A stretch of 64,000 nt of DNA from Paenibacillus macquariensis (GCF_900156375.1 NZ_FTNK01000002.1:248001-312000), one strand, 5' to 3'. Shown: positions 54,151-63,023, numbered from the stretch's first letter. The notes: generated by a model not told the origin, from the sequence alone. Numbers and translations are program-made.

Positions 54151-55311
54151 TCAGGCATTGTTCTTCTCAATATGTTCTGTTGTATTTCCTATCTTTAAGA
54201 TTGTAAAAGTCATAATACATATAATAATCACGAGTACGATCAATGCGGGGACGAAATTATCAAATAGATCTACTGTTAGCCCAATGAATGCAGGGCCAAG
54301 GGATGCAAGCAGATACCCTCCGAATTGCACCATAGCAGACCAAGATATGGCTTCGGTTGTACTTCTAGCTTCTTGGATAGGCATGAGTATGGCTAATGGG
54401 AAAAGTCCTCCAGCCCCAATACCTAGGAATATTGTAGCTAGCCATGGGGAGAAGTGAAGCAATAACAATAGAATGCCTATGATTTCAGATAGACTACATA
54501 GGATTAACCATAGTTTTCGATTCCCTGTTCTACCTACTATCATAGGAATAGATAAACTTATAGGAATTTGAATCACTGTAAATAAGGTGAGAATATTGCC
54601 GGATTGAGCATGACTCAGGCCGGTTGATTGTACAATGGGAGCCAACCAAGCTGTTATAGAATAGAAGATAGCAGCCATACATGCGAAGAATATCATGAAA
54701 AGATTCACACGTTTATTTTTAATAAATAAAGTTGAAATGGCTATGGGATTTGGATTGGGTACGCTTTTTTTAAGAAGTGGGAGTAGGAGCAATGCAGCTG
54801 GGATCGCTAATATGCTCCAGAAACTGAGTGATCGTTGCCAAGAATCATTCATCATATGGAATAAGGGAATTGAAAAGCTAGATGCTATCGCCGCACCAAT
54901 GACCATGGATACGGAATAAATGCCTGTTAAACCAGGTCTATCAGGAAAGTGTTTTTTAATAAATCCTGAAATTAAGGGTCCGGCTATTCCTATACCTGTT
55001 CCTGATATCAAAGCTGTAATAAGCAGAACCGTACTATCATGGACAAACATACGAAGTAAGGTGGCCATAAATATGAGTGACATGGCTAGAAGTAAAGATT
55101 TCTCGATTCCTAAACGGTTGTTTAATGTAATGGATGCGATGGCGAATAGGCCCATACATAACACAGGTAGGGTCGTTATTAAGCTAGCTGTCAATCCACT
55201 CATTCCTAAACTGGTCTGGATGATATCGAGCAAGGGACCCACAGAAGTAATGGATGGCCTTAAATTCAATGACACTAAACATATAATCATAATGAGGTAA
55301 ACAAATCGCAT
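54151..55311 (-). CDS. MFS transporter of the CynX/NimT family
   Basis: 386 residues, 12 transmembrane segments. N-terminus LVSLNLRPSITSVGPLLDIIQTSLGMS and ITTLPVLCMGLFAI are characteristic of the CynX/NimT (cyanate / 2-nitroimidazole) group. The exported or imported compound is unknown. AAGGTG is spaced for the ATG at 55309-55311 rather than the GTG at 55320. Divergent from a LysR regulator whose likely operator lies between them. Confidence 0.9.
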   Translation of the reverse strand: MRFVYLIMIICLVSLNLRPSITSVGPLLDIIQTSLGMSGLTASLITTLPVLCMGLFAIASITLNNRLGIEKSLLLAMSLIFMATLLRMFVHDSTVLLITALISGTGIGIAGPLISGFIKKHFPDRPGLTGIYSVSMVIGAAIASSFSIPLFHMMNDSWQRSLSFWSILAIPAALLLLPLLKKSVPNPNPIAISTLFIKNKRVNLFMIFFACMAAIFYSITAWLAPIVQSTGLSHAQSGNILTLFTVIQIPISLSIPMIVGRTGNRKLWLILCSLSEIIGILLLLLHFSPWLATIFLGIGAGGLFPLAILMPIQEARSTTEAISWSAMVQFGGYLLASLGPAFIGLTVDLFDNFVPALIVLVIIICIMTFTILKIGNTTEHIEKNNA

Positions 55312-55394
55312 ATGAAGCACCTTCTTTCTTTATCATAGAATTCATTGTAGACTTACATTTATGATAGATCAATACTACTATTTCTATATAAACG

Positions 55395-55409
55395 ATAGTG
55401 TGTGACTAT
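55395..55409 (+). promoter_or_regulatory. LysR-type binding site
   Basis: ATAG-TGTGTGA-CTAT is a T-N11-A type palindrome (ATAGT/ACTAT arms) lying 20 bases before the LysR gene start and in the divergent region shared with the transporter gene. Typical of LTTR sites. Confidence 0.6.
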
Positions 55410-55428
55410 AGTTAAAGGTGGATGTCGT

Positions 55429-56304
55429 ATGGAAATCAAGCAATTGCAATATTTTCTTGTATTATGTAGTGAACTGCATTTTTCGGAAGCAGCGGTCAAA
55501 CTTGGTATTTCTCAGCCGACCCTAAGTCAACAAATACGCGTATTAGAAGATGAGTTAGGCGTACCTCTGTTTGATCGGATTGGTAAAAAGACGTTTCAGA
55601 CTGAAGCGGGTAAGCTTCTTGAGCATCACGCTATACAAGTTATTCAACAACTAGACAATGCAAAGAATGCTATCGCTGATCTTACAAATCTAAATACGGG
55701 TCATTTACGTGTAGCGGTGCTACCATCCGACCTTGATTATCGATTAACCTCATTACTTATAGACTTCCACAAGGCGTTTCCACATACGAAAGTTCAAGTG
55801 ATACCATCCATGGATATTGTAAATATGGTGCTAGATAATGAGGTTGATATTGGTGTCGGGTTAGAGATTCAGCCAGATCACCGCTTAGTTCGAATACCTT
55901 TTTATACAGAGTCGTATAGTCTTTATGTTAATGAAGAACATGATTTGCCAGGTAAAGATATTGTTGTAGCGGAGGATTTGGTTCATCTGCCATTAGTGAT
56001 GTATCCTAAGGGTTTCTATGGACGTGATTTGATTGATATATGGTGTAATAATCAAGGCATTTCTATCGATACACGAATGGAGACAGGTTCCGTTGCTTCT
56101 CTATTTCAACTTGTAAAAGAAGGCATTGGAGCTACAATTCAGCCCAGCCAATTGATTGAAAGTTTCCAGTCGCTCGGTATTCGTACAATCCCTATCCGTC
56201 ATTCGCCAACCAGAAAGTTAGAAATGTTTTATCGTAATGATAAATATTTAAGTCAAGCTGCCAAAGCATTTTTACAAAGGATGGAACTCTTTTTTAGCAA
56301 GTAA
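55429..56304 (+). CDS. LysR-family transcriptional regulator
   Basis: 291 residues. N-terminal winged helix (MEIKQLQYFLVLCSELHFSEAAVKLGISQPTLSQQIRVLEDELGVPLFDR) and a periplasmic-binding-like effector domain (LRVAVLPSDLDYRLTSLLIDFHKAFPH and so on). AAAGGTGG precedes the ATG at 55429; the longer frame from 55402 would overlap the operator. Probably controls the divergent CynX-type transporter. Confidence 0.92.
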   Translation: MEIKQLQYFLVLCSELHFSEAAVKLGISQPTLSQQIRVLEDELGVPLFDRIGKKTFQTEAGKLLEHHAIQVIQQLDNAKNAIADLTNLNTGHLRVAVLPSDLDYRLTSLLIDFHKAFPHTKVQVIPSMDIVNMVLDNEVDIGVGLEIQPDHRLVRIPFYTESYSLYVNEEHDLPGKDIVVAEDLVHLPLVMYPKGFYGRDLIDIWCNNQGISIDTRMETGSVASLFQLVKEGIGATIQPSQLIESFQSLGIRTIPIRHSPTRKLEMFYRNDKYLSQAAKAFLQRMELFFSK

Positions 56305-56321
56305 ATGATGGAGGTAGATCA

Positions 56322-57266
56322 ATGATGGTTGAAAGATCTATATTAAATCAAATCCTTGATTTAGTAGGCAATTCATCAAAAGATATACATTTGCTCGGCG
56401 GATATTTCGATAACGTATACGAAATCCCTTCGGAACACCCAATTGTAGTTAAGATCTTCAATCGTGAAGTTGATCTTGAAGAACAGATTATATCTGAACT
56501 AGCGTGGACTATTTATCTTCATGAACACGGGGTAGATGTAGCGATACCTATTGTAATAAAGGAAACATCCTATATTCAACATTTGACGGACACACTATTC
56601 TTCGTAGCATACAAGAAATTGAAAGGCAATCATGTTGATATTCATAGTGAAGTCTGGAAAGAACCATTATTCAATCAATGGGGTAGAGCGATGGGTGCTA
56701 TGCATTCCTTATCCAAACAGTACAAAGGTGAATGCAAGCGACCAGTGTGGCATGAACACAAGATTATTCATATGAATATGGATCAATTTGATCCATTCAT
56801 TAAATCTAAGTGGAAGAATTACCTTCATGAACTCCACTCGATGCTGCAATCTAAGGATACATATGGAATAATACACGGGGATCTACATCATCATAACTTT
56901 TTATATGAATCAGGTAACCTTACAGTGATTGACTTTGGAGATAGTGAATACCATTGGTACGCATATGATATAGCAATCGCTATTTATCACGCTTCTCAAA
57001 CGGTTAAAGACTTGGACAAGAGAAGAAAGTTTGCTTATAAGTTCTTCAAGTCATTTATGGAAGGATATTTAGTTGAGAATTCGGATATTAAGGAAATAGT
57101 AAATGACATAGATTTTTTTATTAATTATAGGCATTTATATTCTTATGTTTATCACAGTCAGTTTTTAGAAATAAGCAAAATAAATGAACAACAACTACAG
57201 TACTTAGATAATATGAGGAGATCAATTATTGATCAAGATTCTTATTTAGGGATTGCGTTGGTGTAA
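56322..57266 (+). CDS. Aminoglycoside phosphotransferase/choline kinase-fold protein
   Basis: 314 residues with the APH catalytic core: GIIHGDLHHHNFLY (catalytic Asp) near residue 185 and LTVIDFGDSEY (Mg-binding Asp) near 205. Lys in IVVKIFNRE is the ATP-binding Lys. The family includes antibiotic kinases, homoserine and fructosamine kinases; the substrate is not readable. 17 bases after the LysR gene, so co-transcribed. GGAGG site before the start. Confidence 0.85.
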   Translation: MMVERSILNQILDLVGNSSKDIHLLGGYFDNVYEIPSEHPIVVKIFNREVDLEEQIISELAWTIYLHEHGVDVAIPIVIKETSYIQHLTDTLFFVAYKKLKGNHVDIHSEVWKEPLFNQWGRAMGAMHSLSKQYKGECKRPVWHEHKIIHMNMDQFDPFIKSKWKNYLHELHSMLQSKDTYGIIHGDLHHHNFLYESGNLTVIDFGDSEYHWYAYDIAIAIYHASQTVKDLDKRRKFAYKFFKSFMEGYLVENSDIKEIVNDIDFFINYRHLYSYVYHSQFLEISKINEQQLQYLDNMRRSIIDQDSYLGIALV

Positions 57267-57506
57267 GAATGGTCTGAGACATCAGCTGAAGTGGTGAATC
57301 ATTTGAATTTATTTATAATGAGCTGTTCATAATAAAAGGACTCAGCTTGGCTCTGAATGAATACTTGCCGATGAAATAGATACCATGTTACGATGGATAA
57401 GACATGGCGATCTTTTCCTTCAGTAGATATTGTACTGATGCAGAGGCATGATGATATTACTTTTTCCCATGATCACAAATTAAAAGAAGCTGAGGTGACT
57501 TGTTCA

Positions 57507-58010
57507 ATGAATGATGGATTAGCGAAAGCTCTAAATACACAGATGAATTTTGAATTTTATTCTGCTCATGTCTACTTAGCTATGGCTGCATATTGCTCGG
57601 GTGAAAGTCTTGATGGATTTGCGAATTTCTTCACGGTACAAGCTGAGGAAGAACGGTTTCATGCAATGAAAATATACAAGTTCCTTAACGACCGTCGACA
57701 ACGTGCGACGCTAGAAGCTTTACCCGAACCTAAGAACGAGTATGCTTCTATGTTGGATGTATTCGAACACGGATATGCACATGAGCAGCAGAACACTAAG
57801 AAATTCTATGCGCTCGCTGACTTAGCTACGGACGAACGCGAACATGCAACGATTTACTTCTTGAAATGGTTCATTGATGAGCAGGTTGAAGAAGAATCCC
57901 TATTCGATAACATTATTCAGAAGCTGAAACGTATTGAAAAAGACAGCAACGCATTCTATATGTTAGATGCAGAATTCGCAGCTCGTTCATTCACACCGCC
58001 AGCAGAATAA
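57507..58010 (+). CDS. ftnA: Ferritin
   Basis: 167 residues, the normal bacterial ferritin length. Ferroxidase ligands present: E16 (NFEFYSAH), E49 and H52 (AEEERFHAMK), E93 (AHEQQN) and Q126 (DEQVEEE). Oxidises Fe(II) and stores it as a mineral in a 24-mer shell. GAGGTGA precedes the ATG at 57507, so the longer frame from 57393 is not used. Monocistronic, with a terminator at 58030-58079. Its iron role fits with haem handling elsewhere in the window, but no link is shown. Confidence 0.93.
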   Translation: MNDGLAKALNTQMNFEFYSAHVYLAMAAYCSGESLDGFANFFTVQAEEERFHAMKIYKFLNDRRQRATLEALPEPKNEYASMLDVFEHGYAHEQQNTKKFYALADLATDEREHATIYFLKWFIDEQVEEESLFDNIIQKLKRIEKDSNAFYMLDAEFAARSFTPPAE

Positions 58011-58029
58011 TACATCAGATGAGTACGAG

Positions 58030-58079
58030 GATGAGAATGACAAAAGGCTACTAGCTCTTTGTTGTTCTCATCTTTTTTT
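58030..58079 (+). terminator. Terminator of the ferritin gene
   Basis: About 15-bp stem GATGAGAATGACAAA / TTTGTTGTTCTCATC with mismatches near the loop, then TTTTTTT. Confidence 0.85.
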
Positions 58080-58099
58080 AATATTCTGGAGGTAATTCA

Positions 58100-58273
58100 A
58101 TGGATAACGAAAAAGAATTACAAGAACTTAAAGAGCGCTTGGCAAAAGTTGAGGATCAGCTCCAACAAAAATCGAAGTCCTCTAGTGTTTCAAGGTTTGT
58201 AGTAAGCTTTATTATTGCTTTTGTAGTTTTTTTGGTGGTAGGTGTAGTCGTTCAGTTCATGAACCCTTATTAA
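58100..58273 (+). CDS. Small membrane protein with N-terminal coiled coil (57 residues)
   Basis: ATG at 58100 follows CTGGAGGTAATTCA, a good ribosome binding site. Residues 1-25 form a charged coiled-coil-like helix (ELQELKERLAKVEDQLQQ), 30-53 a hydrophobic transmembrane segment (FVVSFIIAFVVFLVVGVVVQF). Ends with TAA at 58271-58273. Flanked by terminators on both sides, so a self-contained transcription unit is likely if a promoter lies within the ferritin 3' region, or readthrough feeds it. No family recognised. Confidence 0.65.
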   Translation: MDNEKELQELKERLAKVEDQLQQKSKSSSVSRFVVSFIIAFVVFLVVGVVVQFMNPY

Positions 58274-58295
58274 ATCTAGGACTAGTAAAAGGATG

Positions 58296-58336
58296 AGTAA
58301 GATAAAGGGTTACGACCTTTTTCTTGCTTATTTTTT
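58296..58336 (+). terminator. Terminator of the small membrane protein gene
   Basis: Imperfect stem AGTAAGATAAAGG / CCTTTTTCTTGCT followed by TTATTTTTTG. Confidence 0.7.
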
Positions 58337-58509
58337 GTGTTTTGGAAATGTTGAAATGCCAAAACCATAAACGGGGATGCGAAGCTAAGTGGCGTAGGTA
58401 TTTGCAACATTCATTGGCCTTATTCCGTTATATAAAAGTATGAAAAATGATAATAAAGCATCGGAACTTCTCGTTTGTTACAACCAAATTAAGAAAGAAG
58501 TGATCATCG

Positions 58510-58929
58510 ATGAAACAAATGCTTCTGCTGATCATGATGATCGTCGTCGTTGGCTGTTCATCAAAATACAATAGAGGCACATATGATCTCTATTTGATAC
58601 CTGAAGATTATGAGGGAGTAATCCAGGTCATTTACAACTTAAAGGATTCTCCACAGCTTCAAAGAGAAGGGAAATATGACGTGATTCCCGTGGACAAGAG
58701 TGGTTTGTATCGCACATCTACTCCCATGTATGACTATGGCACGGTTATAGACCAATATTATTATATGAACGACAAAGGCGATCGAACGAAGATTGATCCA
58801 TTGTGTGTAAACGTTATGGGAACGGGCGGATCTCAGAGTGGACAAGGAGAAGAGACACACTACACGAAAATAGAAGTTACACGTTCGGTATGTGGTGAGA
58901 ACTTTAGGAGCAATGGGTCGAGAAGATGA
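58510..58929 (+). CDS. Lipoprotein of the DUF6843 type
   Basis: 139 residues. Lipobox VVVGCSS with lipidated C16. The stretch LYLIPEDYEGVIQVIYN, VIPVDKSGLYRTSTPMYDYGTVIDQYYYMNDKGDR fits a family of small Bacillus-group lipoproteins of unknown function (recalled as DUF6843). Outer face of the membrane. AAGAAAGAAGTG site is weak. Monocistronic. Confidence 0.78.
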   Translation: MKQMLLLIMMIVVVGCSSKYNRGTYDLYLIPEDYEGVIQVIYNLKDSPQLQREGKYDVIPVDKSGLYRTSTPMYDYGTVIDQYYYMNDKGDRTKIDPLCVNVMGTGGSQSGQGEETHYTKIEVTRSVCGENFRSNGSRR

Positions 58930-59144
58930 TTATTCAACGATCTATGATATTCGATTATGGCTTAGGCATTTACAGCTAGAATATTGCATTTAACCATGAA
59001 CCGCCTTTTCAAGAAGACGGTTTTCTTTCCATCTACAATCAACATTAAGATTTAATATAAGCCTATATTGTAATAAGTAAAGCCAAATACATAATCTTGA
59101 ACGTCTAATGGATATACAGTGATCAACTAAAGGAGGCGGGTAAC

Positions 59145-59669
59145 ATCAAACGATTAATTGAGAAGGCTAGAAAAGGCGATGATAAAGCATTCTTAGCACT
59201 ATTTCAGGAATATGAAAGTGATATTTATAGAACGGCATTTATGTATGTCAAAAATCAAAATGATGCGCTCGACGTGGTCCAAGAAACAGCTTATCGGTCA
59301 TTCAAATCAGTCAAAAATTTAAAAGAGATAAAGTACTTTAAAACATGGTTACTGAGAATTGCGATAAGCTGCTCTATCGATTTGCTCCGAAAACGAAAGA
59401 ATGTTGTTCAAATGAAACCCGTTTTGATGGAACTTATTTCGGAAGATACTAATGAAGACATTGATTTGGAAGTGACGGTTCAAGAGCTGATTGATTTGTT
59501 AGATGAGGATGAAAAAAGTGTTGTAATCTTAAGATTTTATCATGACGTTACTATTAAAGAAGTTGCAGAGACACTAGATATTCCATTGGGTACTGCAAAA
59601 ACCGTATTATATCGAGCTTTAAAAAAACTCCGAAAAGAATGGAAAGGAGATACCTTTTATGAGCAATAA
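59145..59669 (+). CDS. ECF-type RNA polymerase sigma factor, probable ATC start
   Basis: 174 residues if read from ATC at 59145. Region 2 (DIYRTAFMYVKNQNDALDVVQETAYRSFKSV) and region 4 (LLDEDEKSVVILRFYHDVTIKEVAETLDIPLGTAKTVLYRALKKL) resemble SigV-like ECF factors. The first ATG (59241) would remove region 2.1 and half of 2.2. In-frame homology (KRLIEKARKGDDKAFLALFQEYES) reaches back to ATC, which lies 8 bases after AAAGGAGG; no ATG, GTG or TTG is available in this frame between the site and 59241. It overlaps the anti-sigma gene by 11 bases. Confidence 0.8.
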   Translation: MKRLIEKARKGDDKAFLALFQEYESDIYRTAFMYVKNQNDALDVVQETAYRSFKSVKNLKEIKYFKTWLLRIAISCSIDLLRKRKNVVQMKPVLMELISEDTNEDIDLEVTVQELIDLLDEDEKSVVILRFYHDVTIKEVAETLDIPLGTAKTVLYRALKKLRKEWKGDTFYEQ

Positions 59670-60639
59670 TATAAAGCAGGAAATGGATAAGATCGAAATT
59701 CCAAATGAACTTCATGAAAGAAGTAAGATGGGGGTACATAAAGCCAAATTAGAAATGCCCAAAACGAATCGTTATTGGTCAAAAGCCCTCACGCTTGTAG
59801 CGAGCATAATTATAGTATTTGGTGGCTATGGTGTGTATAAGGATTACATTCAAAATGATCAGCTTCTAACTTCTCCAAATGGTCATCCTTCCATAGTAGT
59901 TAAAGATGAAGGAATCACCATACCGGCATTAGTACTACCTGAAGTTTCTGGGAATACACAAGTCGATATGGTTGGTCTCATTGTATACAACGGTAAAATT
60001 TACACTCAAACAGCTACAGAAATGGATCCTACAATGGCTAAAAATATGTTGGGTGTGAAACTCGGGATAACAAAAGGTGGGATTGACGAGTGGAGCAAGC
60101 AAGATAAATATGCTACGGAGTTCGCTTCAAATATTGGAGAAACTGATGTGTATGCTGTGAAAGGTTACGATAAGGATTTTCGAATCATGTCGTATACGGA
60201 AATTGGTGGAGAAGTATATTCAGAATACTATGAATGCCTCAATGGAATAACGATTGCTTCTGGTGAAGATGTGTTTGGTAAATTAAATATAAATGGAAAT
60301 ATTCACAATGTTAAATACAGGATTCATAGTGATTGGGAATATAGTGTTGAACGATTTTTCCCTATCGAAGATATGGATTTGTTAAAGAACTTTGTTGAAG
60401 CACTGAATCATGCCATCCCGTATTCACGTGAAAGTGTTGAAGAGAAGCTTGGTGATTTCAGAAATGATGAGAATTACAGACAAATGATTATGCAATTGAA
60501 TGATGGTTCTAAGGTAAGTATGGTTATTCTGAAAGATGGGTACATTCGTTATGGGAATGCAGATGTGTATTTTACAATAGATAGTGGGATTTTTAAGGAA
60601 ATATGGGATGCGTTAAATACACATAACATTTCTAATTAA
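59659..60639 (+). CDS. Membrane anti-sigma factor candidate
   Basis: 326 residues: short cytosolic N-terminus (1-41), one transmembrane segment (about 43-61) and a large extracellular domain. Gene position, 11-base overlap with the ECF sigma gene and topology (N-in, single TM) mark it as the cognate anti-sigma factor. GGAGATACC site lies inside the sigma gene. The extracellular part has no recognised sensor fold; residues 95-260 look beta-rich. Confidence 0.8.
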   Translation: MSNNIKQEMDKIEIPNELHERSKMGVHKAKLEMPKTNRYWSKALTLVASIIIVFGGYGVYKDYIQNDQLLTSPNGHPSIVVKDEGITIPALVLPEVSGNTQVDMVGLIVYNGKIYTQTATEMDPTMAKNMLGVKLGITKGGIDEWSKQDKYATEFASNIGETDVYAVKGYDKDFRIMSYTEIGGEVYSEYYECLNGITIASGEDVFGKLNINGNIHNVKYRIHSDWEYSVERFFPIEDMDLLKNFVEALNHAIPYSRESVEEKLGDFRNDENYRQMIMQLNDGSKVSMVILKDGYIRYGNADVYFTIDSGIFKEIWDALNTHNISN

Positions 60640-60804
60640 CTCAACTTTCGCACCTAGAAAATCAATCTAATGCCTAGATCCAGTAAGAATAAATCCAATA
60701 AACTTGCCCTTCTTGTTTGGTATCATGCTGTAACAATTACTCAATTAAGTTCGTCTACAGGGATAAGAACAAACAAATAAATTTATTAATAGGGGTGTAA
60801 TAAT

Positions 60805-61467
60805 ATGAAAATCAAAACGATAGTAACAACCATGACTGTAGCTTCCATTCTCTCCTTCTCACTCGGAGGTCCGCTATTTGCGGCAGCGAAAGATTTTGCA
60901 GATATAGATAAGACGGTTGGTAAAGAAAAGATTGTCTCATTACATGATAAAGGCATCATAGAAGGCGTAACCGCTACCGAATTCAGACCTGAACTTAAGC
61001 TTAGCAATGCACAAGGTGTCCAGCTTATCACTAAAGCTCTAAAGCTTAACCTAGAAGCTATTGATTTCGTCAAAATCCCTCTAGCTAGTGATCTGTTTTC
61101 TAATATTAATGATAATGCTTGGTTCGCTAAGGCGTTTCTCAATGCCTTTTATAATGACATTGACCTTCCCAAAGACATCAACCCTTCCAAACCTATGACT
61201 AAGGAGCAGTTCACCTTTTTCTTAATGCAAGGTGTAGAGAAAGCGGGGAATTTACCAATGATTAATATTGTACCTGCAAACATAGCTGATGAGACAGATA
61301 TTACTTCTTCATATCAAGGAGCTATTCAACGCTCACTCACTTGGAAGATTAATACCCTTAATAGTGAAGATAAATTTAATCCCACTAGTGAAATTTCTCG
61401 TGCAGAAGCAGTAGTTATGTTATATAACGCTATTGAATTTCTGAATGAACGCCAAGCACAACAGTAG
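60805..61467 (+). CDS. Small secreted protein with SLH-like domains
   Basis: 220 residues. Signal peptide (1-27). About three diverged SLH modules: FADIDKTVGKEKIVSLHDKGIIEGVTATEFRPELKLSNAQGVQLI, then a middle repeat (DNAWFAKAFLNAFYNDIDLP), then NSEDKFNPTSEISRAEAVVMLYNA. Probably held to the wall by these. GGGGTG site before the start. Close to the sigma/anti-sigma pair but with its own 165-base leader, so it could be a target of that sigma factor. Confidence 0.85.
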   Translation: MKIKTIVTTMTVASILSFSLGGPLFAAAKDFADIDKTVGKEKIVSLHDKGIIEGVTATEFRPELKLSNAQGVQLITKALKLNLEAIDFVKIPLASDLFSNINDNAWFAKAFLNAFYNDIDLPKDINPSKPMTKEQFTFFLMQGVEKAGNLPMINIVPANIADETDITSSYQGAIQRSLTWKINTLNSEDKFNPTSEISRAEAVVMLYNAIEFLNERQAQQ

Positions 61468-61499
61468 GGTTTTCTACTCTATAACAGTGATTGATATCT

Positions 61500-61537
61500 A
61501 AAGAGGCATCGGATTGCATTCCGATGTCTCTTTGTTT
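61500..61537 (+). terminator. Terminator of the SLH-like protein gene
   Basis: 14-bp stem AAAGAGGCATCGGA / TCCGATGTCTCTTT (one G-U), loop TTGCAT, then GTTT. Confidence 0.88.
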
Positions 61538-61645
61538 ACTCAGAAATTGAATATCATATCAACCGTGCATAATCTTCGTACTTGCAAGCTCTACTGGTGG
61601 AAGGATGTCCAATGATATAAAAGTGCCTACATAAGCAGTATCTGT

Positions 61646-61675
61646 AAAGCCTAACAAATCAGGCTTTTTTTATTT
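61646..61675 (+). terminator. Terminator-like hairpin in an otherwise gene-free region
   Basis: AAAGCCT / AGGCTTT with an 8-nt loop and a T-rich tail. The gap 61468-61965 has no gene. CCTACAT occurs three times (near 61626, 61717 and 61749), and the last two copies read CCTACATTATGG and CCTACATTGTGG. Confidence 0.65.
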
Positions 61676-61965
61676 TTATGTAGGCAAATTGATGTCACGC
61701 TAAAATGCACTAATCTACCTACATTATGGAATTTAGACATAAAGTCACCTACATTGTGGGGTACTTTCGCTAAATGATCCTAATGTTTTCAATTCAGTGA
61801 TTTTTCAAACAGAGAAACAATATAAAAAAACCTGTATTAATAGGGTTTTTCTTTTGACCCTTATACTCAAGCTGTATTGTTCAATTAAAGGGCCAAAGGT
61901 TCTAATAAATGTTAGAAGATGCACTTTTAGAACTCTTGTAATAAAACCACCATTGGTATATAGTT

Positions 61966-61985
61966 TAGTTTAGTTAACTAAACTA
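61966..61985 (+). promoter_or_regulatory. 20-bp perfect palindrome, likely MarR operator
   Basis: TAGTTTAGTTAACTAAACTA is a complete palindrome 22 bases before the start of the two-gene operon that ends with a MarR regulator. Size and symmetry fit a MarR dimer site for autorepression. Confidence 0.7.
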
Positions 61986-62007
61986 TATTGAATGCGGGGG
62001 CTTAGAA

Positions 62008-62304
62008 TTGGAAAAAGAGATGGTTTCAATCGAAAAGAAGCAAAAAAAGTCATTATTTTATAAACTTGGAACAGGGCTTTTAATTACCTCTCTTTCGCTG
62101 TGGCTGATTCCAGTTATCACACCATTTACCCCACTTCCAACTCAGATAAAGGCAGGTATCATTACAGGAAGTATAATAATAGCGGAAATCATGTTTTGGA
62201 TAGGTGCTTTACTTGTTGGGAAAGAAGTGGCTTCAAAATTTAAAAGCTATTTAAATCCCAAAAATTGGCGGAGAAAAGTTAAGGGACAAAAGCATGGAGA
62301 ATAA
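62008..62304 (+). CDS. Small two-helix membrane protein (transporter-suffix type)
   Basis: 98 residues, TTG start after GCGGGGGC (a downstream ATG at 62020 is the alternative). Two transmembrane segments (about 22-42 and 50-70) and basic ends. Resembles the small 'transporter suffix domain' proteins often linked to MarR genes in Bacilli. Function unknown. Overlaps marR by 11 bases and is presumably repressed by it through the palindrome upstream. Confidence 0.72.
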   Translation: MEKEMVSIEKKQKKSLFYKLGTGLLITSLSLWLIPVITPFTPLPTQIKAGIITGSIIIAEIMFWIGALLVGKEVASKFKSYLNPKNWRRKVKGQKHGE

Positions 62305-62719
62305 AAATATAGCTGAGCAAATTAATCAAACAATTAAAGATATATGGATGATACTTGAAAAAAAAGAAAGAGCCTATACGAATTTCAAATTAAATAATCA
62401 GCAAATTGTTTTATTAACATTAGCTATTCGGCATCCGTTCTCTTCTCCTTCAGAGTTAGCTGAAAAAATGGATATCACAAAAAGTGCTGTCAGTCAACAA
62501 TTAGCCAAACTTGAAAAGGATGGCTATATTATTAGAAAGCAAGATGTAGAAGATAAGCGTGCATTTTTAATTGAATTAGGCGAAAAAGGGATGCTTTATA
62601 AAAAAGAAATGGAAGCATTTAATCAACAAGTTTCTGAAAGATATCATGCGAATTTATCACTTGTAGAATTGACAAATATGTTATCAGCACTTCAAAAGCT
62701 ACCGGAATTACTTGAGTAA
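62294..62719 (+). CDS. MarR-family transcriptional regulator
   Basis: 141 residues. Winged helix with helix-turn-helix PSELAEKMDITKSAVSQQLAKLEKDGYIIRKQDVEDKRAFLIELGEKG, the wing DKR motif intact, and helical dimer ends. Second gene of a short operon; the 20-bp palindrome at 61966-61985 is the likely operator. Ligand unknown. Confidence 0.9.
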   Translation: MENKNIAEQINQTIKDIWMILEKKERAYTNFKLNNQQIVLLTLAIRHPFSSPSELAEKMDITKSAVSQQLAKLEKDGYIIRKQDVEDKRAFLIELGEKGMLYKKEMEAFNQQVSERYHANLSLVELTNMLSALQKLPELLE

Positions 62720-62943
62720 GTGTGATTGATTATGAAGGTTCAACTATCGTTCAACCCTCACCTTTCGTCAAATATTTTTAAAAGGTTATCTCAATAAATA
62801 GAGAATTAACACCTGAAATCGCAGTAGCAGCCAATAATACAGAAATTGTAAAGTTATATATTTAAACAAACGGGTGCGATTGTGGAGCAACACAATTACG
62901 AAATGATCAAACTTTTTTATAAAACCGAAACTTAAATCTGCTG

Positions 62944-62990
62944 AAAAAGAATCCATTTTGATCAATTTTTTCAAATGGATTCTTTTTTTT
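62944..62990 (+). terminator. Strong terminator after the marR operon region
   Basis: AAAAAGAATCCATT... pairs with AATGGATTCTTTTT around a loop of about 10 bases, ending in TTTTTTTT. The stretch 62720-63023 otherwise contains only short frames without ribosome binding sites. Confidence 0.85.
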
Positions 62991-63023
62991 ATCGTAAAAT
63001 GCTGGTTTGCGAGGTATTTTTAA

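Noticed and set aside
62760..62942. Short frames between marR and the terminator
   Set aside because: Two open stretches of about 20 codons each lack start signals; too short to support.
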